The notes: generated by a model not told the origin, from the letters alone. DNA of 64,000 nucleotides from Streptomyces sp. NBC_00690 (GCF_036226685.1 NZ_CP109009.1:4526001-4590000), one strand, 5' to 3'. Numbered from the stretch's first letter, positions 42,303 through 52,432 are shown. Program-made: numbers and translations.

Positions 42303-43227
42303 GCCGACCGAGCTGAATGAGTTGACTGGGCTGACAGGGGGGCCGACTGGGCCGGCCGTGACGGTCATCGGGCTCGGCCGGATGGGCACACCGATCGCCG
42401 TCGCCTTCCTCGACGCCGGGTACACGGTGACCGTGTGGAACCGCACGACGGCGAGGGCCGAACCGCTCGTCGCCCGCGGCGCGGTTCTCGCGGACACCGT
42501 CACGGAAGCCGTGGCCGCCAGCCCGTTGGTGATCGCCCCGCTTCTCGACCACGACGCGGTACGGCAGGCACTCGGCCCGGCCACCGCCGCGCTGCGCGGT
42601 CGAACCCTGGTCAACCTCGCCAACAGCACCCCGGAGCGGGCCCGGGAACTGTCGGCCTGGGCCGTCGGACACGGCGCAAGCTATCTCGACGGCGCCATGA
42701 TGGCCCTTCCCCAGACCGTTGCGACCCCGATCGGATTCTTCCTCTACAGCGGTTCCCCTGATGCCTTCGCCACCTACCGGACCGAGTTGGAGGTGATGGC
42801 ACCCGCGCACCACTTCGGCGCGGATCCCGGTACGGCAGAGATCCACGATCTCGCCGTGCTCGGTGTCGGATACGCGGCTCTGGCCGGTTTCCTGCACGCG
42901 GCGGCAGTGCTTGACTCGGTGGGCACCCCGCCGCAGGTCCTCGCCCCGCTCGCCGCGCGATGGCTCCACGGCATGGCCGAGTTCCTGCCCGAGTTGGCAC
43001 GGGAGGCCGGGTCGGGGGCGTACGCGGAAGGCGTCTCCACGATCGACTTGAACCGGGCCGCGGTCGACGGCCTTGTCGACCTCAGTGACAGCCGGGGCAT
43101 CGCTGCCGATGTGCACGCCCCGCTGAAAGCGCTGCTTGACCGGCGGGCGGCCGACGGCCATGGGCAGGACAGCTTCTCCAGCGTCTTCGAACTGCTCCGG
43201 GCCCAGCCTGCCTCACCTGCGGATTGA
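42295..43227 (+). CDS. Second NAD(P)-dependent reductase, imine-reductase-like
   Basis: The 310-residue protein repeats the fold of its upstream neighbour: VTVIGLGRMGTPIAVAFLDA, T-V-W-N-R-T, LVNLANSTPERARELSAW and a helical C-terminal domain (VLGVGYAALAGFLHAAAVLD). The two were probably made by duplication. The ATG overlaps the previous stop, so both are translated from one message, likely under the divergent SARP. It converges with the MMPL exporter gene. Confidence 0.8.
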   Translation: MSEPTELNELTGLTGGPTGPAVTVIGLGRMGTPIAVAFLDAGYTVTVWNRTTARAEPLVARGAVLADTVTEAVAASPLVIAPLLDHDAVRQALGPATAALRGRTLVNLANSTPERARELSAWAVGHGASYLDGAMMALPQTVATPIGFFLYSGSPDAFATYRTELEVMAPAHHFGADPGTAEIHDLAVLGVGYAALAGFLHAAAVLDSVGTPPQVLAPLAARWLHGMAEFLPELAREAGSGAYAEGVSTIDLNRAAVDGLVDLSDSRGIAADVHAPLKALLDRRAADGHGQDSFSSVFELLRAQPASPAD

Positions 43228-43311
43228 GCTCCGAACGCCTTCGAAGACACGACCTGGCCAGCAACGAGTGCCGTAGCCGGCGACGAGGGCCCGAGCCCGG
43301 CGAGCCGCCGA

Positions 43312-45564
43312 TCACTTCCCGGTGTCCGCCGCGGTGCGTTCGCTGTCCGACGTCGTCCCCTCCGCATGGAGGTTCGGCATGATCCGATCCAGCCAGCGCG
43401 GCGTCCACCAGGCCGCTTTGCCGAACAGGGTCATCACCGCGGGCACCAGCAGCAGCCGTACGACCGTGGCGTCGATCAGGACGCTCGCCGCCAGCCCCAG
43501 ACCCAGCATCTTCACGACGATGTTGTCGCTGATGATGAATGCCGCGAACACACTCACCATGATCAGTGCGGCGCAGGTGATGACCCGGGCGGTGATTTCC
43601 AGAGCATGGGCCACGCTTGCCTTGGGGTCGCCCGTGACCAGCCAGGCTTCATGGATGCGGGAGAGCAGGAAGATCTCGTAGTCCATGCTCAGCCCGAAGA
43701 CGATGGCGAACATCATCATCGGGACATAGCTCTCGATGGGCACATCGCCCGAGACGCCCAGCGCCGGGCCGCCCCAACCCCACTGGAACACCGCCACGAC
43801 CACCCCGTAGGAGGCGGCGATCGACAGCACATTGAGCACCGCGGCCTTCAGCGCGACCAACAGTCCTCGGAAGACGACCAGGATGACCAGGAACGCGAGT
43901 CCCACGACGACCGCGATGATCAGCGGGAGGCGGGCCGAGACGATGTCGAGGAAGTCGACCTGGGCCGCGGTCGTACCGGTCACATAGGTCTGGGCGTCCG
44001 TGCCCGACACCCCGGCCGGAAGGGCGTCGCTCTCCAGCCGGTTGGTCAACTCCGTCGTCTTCTCGTCCTGCGGTGCCGCGACCGAGTAGGCCGTGCCGAT
44101 CAGTACGTCACCGTCCGCGGTGGGTTGGAGCGGTGTGATCGTGGCTGCGTCCTTCACCCCCGTCAGCGACTTCTGCAGTTGGCTCGCCAGCGCGGCCCGG
44201 TCCGACTGGGGCACGTCCGACTGGTCCACCACCAGCGTCAGCGGGCCGTTCGAGCCCGGGCCGAAGGCGGACGACATCAGATCGAAGGCGCGCCGGTCCG
44301 TGAACGACTTGGGGTCGGCGCCGTCGCCGATGTGGCCGAGTTGGATGAAGAACACGGGGAACGACAGGATCAGCAGCAGCACCACACCGCCCGTCAGGAA
44401 CCACCAGGGCCGGCGTTCCACCCGCTGGGCGTACCGGTGCCAGCCGCCGCGGGCCGGCTCGCCCGGCTCGGCGTCCGTTTCGGCGATGGGCCTGCGGACG
44501 CGCAGTTTGTCGATGTGTCGTCCGACGAGGCCCAGGATCGCCGGTACGAGCGTGAGCGCGCCGATCACGGCGGTGACGACGGTGACGGCCGCCGCCAGTC
44601 CCAGTTTGCCGATGAAGCTGATGCCGGAGACCCACAACCCCGACAGGGCGATGATCACGGTGCAGCCGGAGAGCAGCACCGCATGGCCGCTGGTCGCCGC
44701 GGCCATCCCGGCCGCGGTGACGGGATTCTCGCCGTTCATCAGGTTCTGTCGGTGCCGGGTGACCAGGAACAACGCGTAGTCGATGCCCACCCCGATACCG
44801 ATCATGGTGGCGAGGGTGGGGGAGACGGTCGCGAAGGTGGTCGTCGCGGCGAGCAGTCCCAACAGCGCCAACCCGCAGACGGCGCAGATCAACGCGGTGA
44901 CCAGCGGGAGTGCGGCGGCGATCACACTGCCGAACCCGATGAGCAGGACGACGATCGCCACCCCGAAGCCGATGGCCTCGCTGAGTCGGTCGTTGGGTTC
45001 GGGACGGGCGAGTTCCCCGAGCGGCCCGCCGTACTCGACATCGACGCCCGCCGACCGCAGCGGCTGAACGGCGGAGTCGACCCCGTGCAGATAGGAATCG
45101 CCCAGGGTGGACGGCTGCACGTCAAAGCGGATGGTGATGTACGCGGTCTTCCCGTCGGTCGACAGGGGGCCGACACTGCCCGTGGACGGTACGGCCAGCG
45201 GATTCTGCGCGGACAGCACGTCCGGCAGCTTCGACAGGCTCGCCACCACCGTGCCGATCTGGCTGCTCACGGCGGTCAGCGGCCGGTCTTCGTCGTGCAG
45301 CACGATCTGCGAGCTGTATCCGCCGGCCTGCGGCTCGTGCTCCTGGAGGACGTCGACGCCGTCCTGCGACTGGGTGCCGGGGAGCGAGAAGTCGTCCGAG
45401 TAGTCGCCGCCGTAGCTGTGGTGGAGCACCTGGAGCCCGGCGAGGGCCGCGACCCACAGCACGATCACCACCACGGCGTGGTGCGCGCACCACTCGCCGA
45501 CGCGACGCAGTACGCCCTTGTGCACGGTGGGGGTCGCGCGGTCGGGGCTGTGCGGCATCGACAT
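43312..45564 (-). CDS. MMPL family RND transporter
   Basis: The 750-residue protein has the RND layout: one N-terminal TM, a large extracytoplasmic loop, a six-TM block with [20 protein letters not shown], a second loop, and a final block with [18 protein letters not shown]. The Asp-Tyr pairs are the proton-relay residues of MMPL proteins. These move lipids or metabolites out of the cell. GGGAG lies five bases before the ATG at 45564. It is divergent from the methyltransferase/PLP/ATP-grasp operon and may export its product. Confidence 0.9.
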   Translation of the reverse strand: MSMPHSPDRATPTVHKGVLRRVGEWCAHHAVVVIVLWVAALAGLQVLHHSYGGDYSDDFSLPGTQSQDGVDVLQEHEPQAGGYSSQIVLHDEDRPLTAVSSQIGTVVASLSKLPDVLSAQNPLAVPSTGSVGPLSTDGKTAYITIRFDVQPSTLGDSYLHGVDSAVQPLRSAGVDVEYGGPLGELARPEPNDRLSEAIGFGVAIVVLLIGFGSVIAAALPLVTALICAVCGLALLGLLAATTTFATVSPTLATMIGIGVGIDYALFLVTRHRQNLMNGENPVTAAGMAAATSGHAVLLSGCTVIIALSGLWVSGISFIGKLGLAAAVTVVTAVIGALTLVPAILGLVGRHIDKLRVRRPIAETDAEPGEPARGGWHRYAQRVERRPWWFLTGGVVLLLILSFPVFFIQLGHIGDGADPKSFTDRRAFDLMSSAFGPGSNGPLTLVVDQSDVPQSDRAALASQLQKSLTGVKDAATITPLQPTADGDVLIGTAYSVAAPQDEKTTELTNRLESDALPAGVSGTDAQTYVTGTTAAQVDFLDIVSARLPLIIAVVVGLAFLVILVVFRGLLVALKAAVLNVLSIAASYGVVVAVFQWGWGGPALGVSGDVPIESYVPMMMFAIVFGLSMDYEIFLLSRIHEAWLVTGDPKASVAHALEITARVITCAALIMVSVFAAFIISDNIVVKMLGLGLAASVLIDATVVRLLLVPAVMTLFGKAAWWTPRWLDRIMPNLHAEGTTSDSERTAADTGK

Positions 45565-45813
45565 GCGTACTCCCGGCCCGGGGCGACGCTCGCGCGTCCG
45601 CAACAGAAACCACCTTGGACACTCCGCATTCAAGATCGGTCCTTGGCGCGGGGCACGTCGGGGCGGGGGAACGGGTGACGTGCGAAGGGCCGGACGGCGG
45701 ATCGCCGAGGCCGTTCACGGGTCGGGAACTTCGGCTGTGCGGGTGGTCGGGAACTCCTGGCGGTGATCGCACGACCACTGGGGTGATGCGTTCCGCTCAG
45801 GGAGGTCGATGCG

Positions 45814-46590
45814 ATGACGAGTACGGACTGCCAAGGAGCCACGGCCCGGGAGTGGTACGGAGATGACTCCCTCTGGGTGGACTTCGCGCCCGCCATGTTC
45901 TCCCCGGACCGCGGCCGGTCCGCCGCCACCCTCGTACGGGAATCCACCCTGCTCGACCATCCACCCGGCACCCGGGTACTGGATCTGTGCTGCGGTCCGG
46001 GACTGTTCCTGGGGCCGCTCGCCGAGCGCGGCTACGAGGTCACCGGTGTCGACCTCAGCGCCGCCATGCTGGCCAGGGCGTGCGAGGCCGTGGATCGGGC
46101 GGGTGCCGCGGTGCGGCTGGTCAGGGCCGACATGCTCGACTACGTCGAACCCGATGGGTACGACCTCGTCCTCAGCCTGTTCACCTCCTTCGGCTACTTC
46201 GCCGACCCGGCCGACAACCTGCGAGTGCTGCACAACGCCCGGCGCAGTCTCGCCCCCGGCGGGCGACTGCTGGTGGACGTCATGGGCAAGGAGGTCCTCG
46301 CGGGCTGGATAGGACGCCCCCAGGTCGTGGACCTCCCGGACGGCTCGTACGTCGTCCAGCGCGACACCGTCCTCGACGACTGGCGGCGACTGCGGACCGA
46401 CTGGACCCTCGTCCGCGGAGAGCGCGCCCGCACCGCGTCCATCCACTGCACCCTCTACAGCGCCGCCGAACTGCACCAGCACTTCCGGGAAGCCGCATTC
46501 ACCGAGGTGGAGGTGTTCGGTGACTTCGACGGCGGGCCCTACGACCAACGCGCCCGTCGGCTGATCGTCCAAGGCAAGCGCCCCCGCTGA
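45814..46590 (+). CDS. Class I SAM-dependent methyltransferase
   Basis: The 258-residue protein has motif I TRVLDLCCGPGLFLGPLAER, post-I VTGVDLS, motif II region YDLVLSLFTSFGYF and motif III LAPGGRLLVDVMG. The remaining part holds an antiparallel sheet typical of small-molecule methyltransferases. AGGGAGG lies about ten bases before the ATG. It opens an operon with a PLP enzyme and an ATP-grasp ligase, so it probably methylates an intermediate or the final product. Confidence 0.85.
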   Translation: MTSTDCQGATAREWYGDDSLWVDFAPAMFSPDRGRSAATLVRESTLLDHPPGTRVLDLCCGPGLFLGPLAERGYEVTGVDLSAAMLARACEAVDRAGAAVRLVRADMLDYVEPDGYDLVLSLFTSFGYFADPADNLRVLHNARRSLAPGGRLLVDVMGKEVLAGWIGRPQVVDLPDGSYVVQRDTVLDDWRRLRTDWTLVRGERARTASIHCTLYSAAELHQHFREAAFTEVEVFGDFDGGPYDQRARRLIVQGKRPR

Positions 46591-46624
46591 CCCCCCACAC
46601 TCACAGCCAGGAGGTCCCATCCGC

Positions 46625-47857
46625 ATGCCCCCCACGACACCGGCGATCCCCCGACCGGCCCCGCCGGACGCAGCCGATGCGGGCCCAGTCGCGACGGACG
46701 CAGCCGTACCGCTCGAATCAGTCCCGCTCGACTCCGTACCAGTGCACGCGCACATCACGGACGCACTCAAATCCGCCGCGTTCATCCGCCTCTCGGGATC
46801 GATCGTCCTGGCGCGCTTCGAGACCATGAAGGTGTACGCGGCCCTCGGAGCGGTGCGCGCCCTGCTGGAGTCCGGGCGGATCACACCGGGCCAGACCCTG
46901 GTGGACAGCTCCAGCGGGATCTACGCCCTGGCGCTCGCGATGGCGTGCCACCGGTACGGACTGCACTGCCACATCGTGGCGTCCACGACCGTGGACACCG
47001 TGATGCGCGCACAACTCGAAGTGCTCGGGGCCACGGTGGAGCAGATGCCGCCGTCGCAGAGCCTGCGACTGGACCAGGAACGGCGGGTGCGGCGGGTGCA
47101 CGCCCTGTTGGCGCGGCGGCCGGATGTCCACTGGATGCGGCAGTACCACGACGGCGTGCACCACACCGGCTATCGCGAGTTCGCGCAGCGGGCGTCCGCC
47201 GCACTGCCGAACGGGCATCTGACGGTCGTCGGCGCGGTCGGCACCGGTGCCTCCACGGGTGGGCTGACCACGGCACTTCGTGAGCGGGGGCGGACCGTAC
47301 GGCTGGTGGGCGTACAGCCCTTCGGCAGTGTCACCTTCGGCAGCGAGGGGTTCAGCGACCCCGAGGCGATCATCGCCGGGATCGGGAGTTCCATCCCGTT
47401 CGGGAACGTACGGCACGAGCTGTACGACACCGTGCACTGGTTGGACTTCCGTCATGCGATGGCGGGCACGGTGGAACTCCTGCGTCGCCATGCGGTCTTC
47501 GCCGGGCTCTCCACCGGAGCCGCGCACCTGGTGGCGCGTTGGGAAGAGGCACAGGAGCGGAACACCACATATCTGGTGCTCGGCGCGGACACCGGCCACC
47601 GCTATACGGAACGGGTCTTCGGGCGCCATGAGGAGGCGCAGGACCCGGCCGGGCTACGACCCGAACGCATCGACTCGCTGGAGCAACTGCGTCCGCCGTG
47701 GTCGGTCATGGAATGGGCGGGCAGGCCGGCGCCGTCTGGTGCCCAGGTGACCCACGACCCCCATGGGTCTGCACCGAAACCCACCTCGGCGGGCACCCGG
47801 TCGGGTGCCCCGTGGACGGCCGAGAAGACCCTGTGGACCGCGGGGGACGCACGATGA
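46625..47857 (+). CDS. PLP-dependent beta-family enzyme (SbnA / cysteine-synthase-like)
   Basis: After a disordered Pro/Ala tail of 45 residues the protein has fold-type II PLP landmarks: FETMKVYAALGAV with the likely Schiff-base Lys, DSSSGIYALALAMACHRYGL (normally S-S-G-N) and AVGTGASTGGLTTAL, the phosphate cup. Relatives such as SbnA and DdaA make 2,3-diaminopropionate-type amino acids. The changed active-site Asn (Ile) suggests an unusual substrate. Its stop overlaps the ATP-grasp start as ATGA. Residues beyond about 360 are low complexity. Confidence 0.8.
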   Translation: MPPTTPAIPRPAPPDAADAGPVATDAAVPLESVPLDSVPVHAHITDALKSAAFIRLSGSIVLARFETMKVYAALGAVRALLESGRITPGQTLVDSSSGIYALALAMACHRYGLHCHIVASTTVDTVMRAQLEVLGATVEQMPPSQSLRLDQERRVRRVHALLARRPDVHWMRQYHDGVHHTGYREFAQRASAALPNGHLTVVGAVGTGASTGGLTTALRERGRTVRLVGVQPFGSVTFGSEGFSDPEAIIAGIGSSIPFGNVRHELYDTVHWLDFRHAMAGTVELLRRHAVFAGLSTGAAHLVARWEEAQERNTTYLVLGADTGHRYTERVFGRHEEAQDPAGLRPERIDSLEQLRPPWSVMEWAGRPAPSGAQVTHDPHGSAPKPTSAGTRSGAPWTAEKTLWTAGDAR

Positions 47858-49113
47858 CGATCGCCTCGCTCGAATCGCTCTCCTTCGGCCTGGCCAGAAC
47901 GGTGGAGGCCGCCACGGCCGCCGGTCACCGGCTCTGTCTGCTCACCGGAGACCGCGGCTACTACCACCATGAGTTGACCGCGCTCCCCGATGGCGCCGCA
48001 CTCGATGTGGTGGATGTCGACACCACCGACCTGGATGCTGTGCGCAAGGTCCTGACCGCACTGCCCGACCTCGCCGGGCTGATCAACACGACGGATACCT
48101 GGAGCGTGCCGGCCGCCGACCTCGCCGCCGAACTGGGGCTCCCCGGGCCAGATCCGGCATCGGTACGGCTGCTGAGGAACAAGGCCCGGGTCCGGGAGGC
48201 ACTGCACCGGGTCGGATTGAGCCGCGGTTCGTCGACCGCCGTGCCCGATGCCGTCATCGCCGCCGCCCGCGCCGGGCGGACGGGCCTTGCCGCGCTGTGT
48301 CCGGCGCTCGTGCCGCCCGTGGTGCTGAAGGACTCCGCCGGCACCTCGTCGCGGGGCGTCTGGATCGCCCACGACGAGCAGGAACTACGGGCGGCGTTGG
48401 TGGCGGCGGGCGCCATGGAGCTGCGCGGCGAACTGTTCGCCGAGCCGTATCTCGCCGGGCCCCTGTACAGCGCGGAGACCCTGAGCTGGGACGGAGAAAC
48501 CCGGCTGCTCGGTGTCACCAGCCGGCACACCTCGCGCACTCCCGCCGTCCGGGAGGAGGCCGCGGCCTTCCCCGTGGCGCTACCCACCGCAGAGCTCGCC
48601 GCCGTCGAACAGCGGATGGCGGCCGTGCTCGCCGCGGTCGGACACCGGGAGGGCTTTGCGCACATCGAGTTCGTCCAGACCGCGCAGGGGCCGGAACTCG
48701 TGGAGATCAACCGCCGCATCGGGGGCGCACTGATCGGTGAGGCTCTCTGTCTCGCGCTGGGCACCAATGTCTATGAGGCACTGGTCGATGCGGTGTTGGG
48801 CCGTCGGCCGAAGCTGATGGACACACTGCCTGGGCCACGGCCCGGCCCTGCGGTCGCCTTCGTCCTGGTCTACGCCGACCGACCCGGTGTGGTGGAGGGC
48901 TTCAGCGGGCTGGACGGACTGCGGACGTTTCCCGGCCCACCACGGTGGTACCCGGTGCGCGTGCCGGGCGACGAGGTGCCCAGCGTGGCGGACCAGCGCG
49001 GCTGCACGGGCATGGTGCTGGCCGAGGCGCCCACGGCCGAACTGGCACAACACCGGGCGTGGAGCGCCGCGACGACGGTCCGCGCGGTACTGAAGACGGT
49101 CCTCGGTCCCTAG
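47854..49113 (+). CDS. ATP-grasp ligase (carboxylate-amine type)
   Basis: The 419-residue protein has a preATP-grasp part (CLLTGDRGYYHHELTALP), the ATP-binding core VVLKDSAGTSSRGVWI, FAEPYLAGPLYSAETLSWDG and the metal site HIEFVQTAQGPELVEINRRI, G-G-A-L-I. This is the DdaF/BacD type that joins amino acids into dipeptides or amides. It is translationally coupled to the PLP enzyme before it, so its likely substrate is the amino acid made by that enzyme. A terminator follows. Confidence 0.85.
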   Translation: MTIASLESLSFGLARTVEAATAAGHRLCLLTGDRGYYHHELTALPDGAALDVVDVDTTDLDAVRKVLTALPDLAGLINTTDTWSVPAADLAAELGLPGPDPASVRLLRNKARVREALHRVGLSRGSSTAVPDAVIAAARAGRTGLAALCPALVPPVVLKDSAGTSSRGVWIAHDEQELRAALVAAGAMELRGELFAEPYLAGPLYSAETLSWDGETRLLGVTSRHTSRTPAVREEAAAFPVALPTAELAAVEQRMAAVLAAVGHREGFAHIEFVQTAQGPELVEINRRIGGALIGEALCLALGTNVYEALVDAVLGRRPKLMDTLPGPRPGPAVAFVLVYADRPGVVEGFSGLDGLRTFPGPPRWYPVRVPGDEVPSVADQRGCTGMVLAEAPTAELAQHRAWSAATTVRAVLKTVLGP

Positions 49114-49216
49114 CATCCTTCTCCGGAAAGACGCTGGCCGGATGGGCGGTTGCGGCATCCGTGCACTCCTCCCTCGCGGGTGCCGCACCGACCGGGTCGG
49201 GTCGAGGACGACCGAG

Positions 49217-49254
49217 GGGGGCGGCACTCGCGAAGGTCTTCGAGTGCCGCCCCC
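49217..49254. terminator. Terminator between ATP-grasp and sigma factor genes
   Basis: A perfect 14-bp stem (49217-49230 with 49241-49254) around a 10-nt loop separates the convergent genes and can act on both strands. Confidence 0.75.
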
Positions 49255-49346
49255 TGAGGGCCTGGCTGACGCAGCCTGACGCTCCTGGTCAGACAGGTCA
49301 TCCGGCAGGAAACCGGTGGGGTGGCTCACCCCTGTCGGCGCATCTC

Positions 49347-49952
49347 CTACGCCGCAGCCAGGACGGCCGGTCCTGGCTGCTCTAGCCACACCCGGGCCAG
49401 ATCGCGACGGGCTCGCGCCACCCGTGACCGTATGGTCCCCACCGGGCAGCCCAGCAGATCAGCGGCCTCGACGTACGACAGACCGAGTAAGCGCGTCAGG
49501 ACGAACGCCTGCCGTCTGCCCGGCTCCAGCACACGCAGGGCATCCCTGAACGCCACCGACTCCTCGAAGCCGGGCAGATGGCGCGGTTGGGCACGGTCGG
49601 CGGCGCCGAGCCAGTCGTCGGTGTCCGCGATCCGGGGTCGTGCGGCAGCCCTGCGGTAGCGGTCGACGACCACGCGTCGGGCGATTGCGAGGAGCCAGGA
49701 GCGCGCACAGGCCCGCCCGGCGAATCTCGGCAGACTGGGCAGCGCCCGCTCGAAGGTCTCCTGGGTGAGGTCCTCCGCCGCCCGCCCGTCCGCCGTGAGA
49801 TGGGCGACGAACCGGCGTACGTCGTCATAGGTGGCCTGGACGAAGAGTTCGGCGGCCTCACGGTCGCCTTGGCCCGCTGCCAGGGCCCAACGAGTGATCT
49901 CCGCGTCCCGGTTCAGGGCAGCGCTATCCGTTCGAGGATATTGAGAAAGCAT
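49347..49952 (-). CDS. ECF-type RNA polymerase sigma factor
   Basis: The 201-residue protein has region 2 (ELFVQATYDDVRRFVAHL, DLTQETFERAL, ARSWLLAIARRVVVDRYRR) and region 4 (FVLTRLLGLSYVEAADLLGC, VGTIRSRVARARRDL) with nothing else, the size of SigC/SigK-like ECF factors. No anti-sigma factor with a ZAS domain is adjacent; the next gene is a His-rich membrane protein 70 bases upstream on the same strand, which may serve as the sensor. It may control the metal-related genes next to it. Confidence 0.9.
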   Translation of the reverse strand: MLSQYPRTDSAALNRDAEITRWALAAGQGDREAAELFVQATYDDVRRFVAHLTADGRAAEDLTQETFERALPSLPRFAGRACARSWLLAIARRVVVDRYRRAAARPRIADTDDWLGAADRAQPRHLPGFEESVAFRDALRVLEPGRRQAFVLTRLLGLSYVEAADLLGCPVGTIRSRVARARRDLARVWLEQPGPAVLAAA

Positions 49953-50021
49953 GACAAAACGTCCTTCACGTCCGGGCGGAACCGCACAGGTGGCGCCCGT
50001 AAGGGTGTTGAGGTGACGAGT

Positions 50022-50765
50022 TCAGGACGGAAGGAGCGGTGGACCGCGCCGGGGGAGCGTGCGCAGCAGTTCCACCGAGACCGATAGCTGGATCGGGCGG
50101 CGGTCGGCCGGGTGTGCGGGCGGCAGCGGGGGCGGGGGTCGTACGCCCAACAGCGCGGCCCGGAGGAACCGCAGCCCGCGGGCGCCGAACAGGGAGAGAG
50201 CGAAGGCGAGTTGGACCAGGGCCCGTTCCCCGCGCCACAACCACCAGCCGAACACGGCCCCGGCGAACAAGTGCGCCAGGGCCATCCCGCCCGTCAGCGC
50301 CGAACCCTCCAAAGCTCGGCTCAGGAAGTCCAGTTCCATCGAGAGCGGCCCATGGGGCGGCTGCTCGACCGGGAGGGCGGATCCCCCATGGCCTGTGTGG
50401 TGCGCCATACCGGGTCCGTGGTGGGCGGGGTGCATCGAGCCGTGCCCCGCGTGATGGGCAACCGCATTCGAAGGCCCGTGGTCGGCTCCCCGACCCCCGC
50501 CGCCGTGGGACACCATCCCGAACAGCACATGCAGGAACGCCTGCCCGGCCGCGCTCGCGCCCATCACGAACGCTGCCCCGCGCGCCTTGCCGGTCAGCCA
50601 CCAGGCCGCCGCGCACACCGGGGGCAGGGCTAACGCATATCCGGCCACGGAGGGTGGGACACCGGACGACAGATCGTGGCCGAGCCCGGACACCACGACG
50701 CACACAGCGGCCAGCACCGCGGTGTGTGTGAGGCGGAGGAGGCGTCCGGCTGCCATGGCGGTCAT
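50022..50765 (-). CDS. Membrane protein with a His-rich loop (DUF5134-like)
   Basis: The 247-residue protein has about five hydrophobic helices and between them a loop with over ten His residues (HHAGHGSMHPAHHGPGMAHH, then TGHGG) plus Met, typical of copper or other soft-metal binding. It recalls DUF5134-type proteins found near copper genes in actinobacteria. It precedes the ECF sigma gene on the same strand and is divergent from a ferric-reductase-like gene, so the three probably form a metal-linked group. ATGs at 50765 and 50756 are both possible. Confidence 0.7.
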   Translation of the reverse strand: MTAMAAGRLLRLTHTAVLAAVCVVVSGLGHDLSSGVPPSVAGYALALPPVCAAAWWLTGKARGAAFVMGASAAGQAFLHVLFGMVSHGGGGRGADHGPSNAVAHHAGHGSMHPAHHGPGMAHHTGHGGSALPVEQPPHGPLSMELDFLSRALEGSALTGGMALAHLFAGAVFGWWLWRGERALVQLAFALSLFGARGLRFLRAALLGVRPPPPLPPAHPADRRPIQLSVSVELLRTLPRRGPPLLPS

Positions 50766-50967
50766 CGTGCCAGTGCCCCCCGGGCCTCGGGGAAGCCCAA
50801 CCGATGCGGATACATCGGACGATCAATGGGTTTACCCGGACACCGATATCGAGTGATGCACGTCACATGCGCGGGTGGGGAACTTTTCCGTGCGCACCAC
50901 CGACTGCTCCAGCGAAAACCAGCCGACGAGCAGCCGACGAGCAGCCCACGAGAGCGGAGCCCAGCGC

Positions 50968-51975
50968 ATGCAGGCGAACGAGGCAGGTGCGGAACATGCT
51001 GCTCCCCCAGCGGAATCCCACCCCGAGGAGCCGGACCGGCGGACGAGCGGTGCGGCCGACCGCAGCCGCCCGGCACCGGTGACCCTGCGTTCCGACCTCC
51101 GAGCCGGTCTCGTCGACGGTGTGATCGCCCTGGTCGTCACCGCCGCAGTCTTCGCGATCCTCTACGCACGCATCGAGGCGAAGACGTCGTCCACGGTGAC
51201 GGTCATGCCGTTCATGGCCGATGCGGGCGCCTTCTGGATGTACTTCCTCAGCCAGGCGTTCGGCTGGTCCGCGTTGCTCTGGGCGTGGGGGACGGTCGTA
51301 CTCGGACTACTCCTGTCCGGCCCCCGCCCAGGGCGACTGCCCCTCTCCGCACCCACCCTGGAACGACTCCACCGCACCACGAGCCTCAACACCATCGCCC
51401 TGATCTTCGCCCACGCCCTGTTGTTCGGGGCAGAGTTGGTCAATCACAACAAGGACGGCCTGCTCGGCGCCATGGGTACGGCCTTCGTCGAGGTGTTCGT
51501 ACCCGGCGGCTATGACTCGGGCACCGGCCGGATCGCGATCCCGGTGGGCCAAGGAGCCCTCTACCTCGCCATCCCGCTCGGCCTGCTCTTCTACGTCCGG
51601 CACCGGATCGGCCCCAAGACCTGGCGGGTCATGCACCGATTCGTCCTGGTCGTCTACGTCCTGAGCGTGTGGCACACCCTGCTCTACGGCACGAACGTCT
51701 GGTACGACGGCTGGTTCCGCACCACGATCTGGCTGCTGCAACTCCCCATCGCCGCACTCTTCCTGATGCGACTGCTCCGCCCGGCCCGTCGCTCGGAGCG
51801 GCTCCGCGGCCTCGGGGACCGCAAGGGGTCGGCGACCGGCTGGAGCCTACGGTTCGCGGGGCGGGCGGCTGCGGTCGCGGTGGTCGTCGTGCTGCTCGCG
51901 GTGGTGATCACCGGACGGGACGGCGGGCGCGCCGAACCCCCCGCGGACACCACATCGACGCACAACCACGACTGA
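50968..51975 (+). CDS. Ferric-reductase-like transmembrane protein
   Basis: The 335-residue protein has six to seven TM helices. Within them, NTIALIFAHALLFGAELV and VMHRFVLVVYVLSVWHTLLY carry paired His residues spaced as heme ligands in the ferric reductase / NADPH oxidase membrane domain. No FAD or NAD(P) domain follows, so another protein must supply electrons. A His/Asp tail ends the protein (TSTHNHD). The ATG at 50968 is used; a GTG at 50875 would add a polar extension. It is divergent from the His-rich protein. Confidence 0.8.
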   Translation: MQANEAGAEHAAPPAESHPEEPDRRTSGAADRSRPAPVTLRSDLRAGLVDGVIALVVTAAVFAILYARIEAKTSSTVTVMPFMADAGAFWMYFLSQAFGWSALLWAWGTVVLGLLLSGPRPGRLPLSAPTLERLHRTTSLNTIALIFAHALLFGAELVNHNKDGLLGAMGTAFVEVFVPGGYDSGTGRIAIPVGQGALYLAIPLGLLFYVRHRIGPKTWRVMHRFVLVVYVLSVWHTLLYGTNVWYDGWFRTTIWLLQLPIAALFLMRLLRPARRSERLRGLGDRKGSATGWSLRFAGRAAAVAVVVVLLAVVITGRDGGRAEPPADTTSTHNHD

Positions 51976-52010
51976 CCGAGCCGAGCAGACCCGATCGCGG
52001 CACGACGGCC

Positions 52011-52157
52011 TCAGCTGAGCGAGTCGTTCTCCCGCTGCGCCGCCATCGCCTTCCGCCGCCAACGCTTGGCCCAGGCCCACAACATGACGATCACTCCGAT
52101 CGCCAAGACCGGAGCGACGTACATCAGAGGCGAAACCGCCGCTTCGGACGCTGCCAT
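52011..52157 (-). CDS. Small single-TM protein (48 aa)
   Basis: The 48-residue peptide has one membrane helix (LMYVAPVLAIGVIVMLWAWA) and a basic tail (KRWRRKAMAAQ), so the C-terminus should be cytoplasmic. GAAGGTGG lies about seven bases before the ATG at 52157. It converges with the ferric-reductase-like gene across 35 bp. No family is recognised; it may be a small partner of a membrane complex. Confidence 0.6.
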   Translation of the reverse strand: MAASEAAVSPLMYVAPVLAIGVIVMLWAWAKRWRRKAMAAQRENDSLS

Positions 52158-52432
52158 GCCCTTGCCACCTTCTCCCACTGCCTCGACTCGACCTCGTCCG
52201 GTCGGCTTCTCTCCCGCCAGTGACTCACACCGGCTGACACCGGGCGACAGTGGGTGTGCCCATCCGCCGCTCACAACGAGCGACGGCCGGTGTGCCACCT
52301 GCCGTTCGCCCCACGGAGCCGTAGAACAGTCTTGCGGATCGCCGACCGGGCTGCCACGATCCCTCCCATGACCCATGGAAAGGCGGACACCGCCACCCTC
52401 CGGTGAGCGCCGTGTCACATGCCCACGGGACG

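Noticed and set aside
43366..45678. A 770-codon open frame opposite the MMPL transporter
   Set aside because: It is rich in Asp, Gln, His and Arg with no motif; the minus-strand frame encodes a clear MMPL protein.
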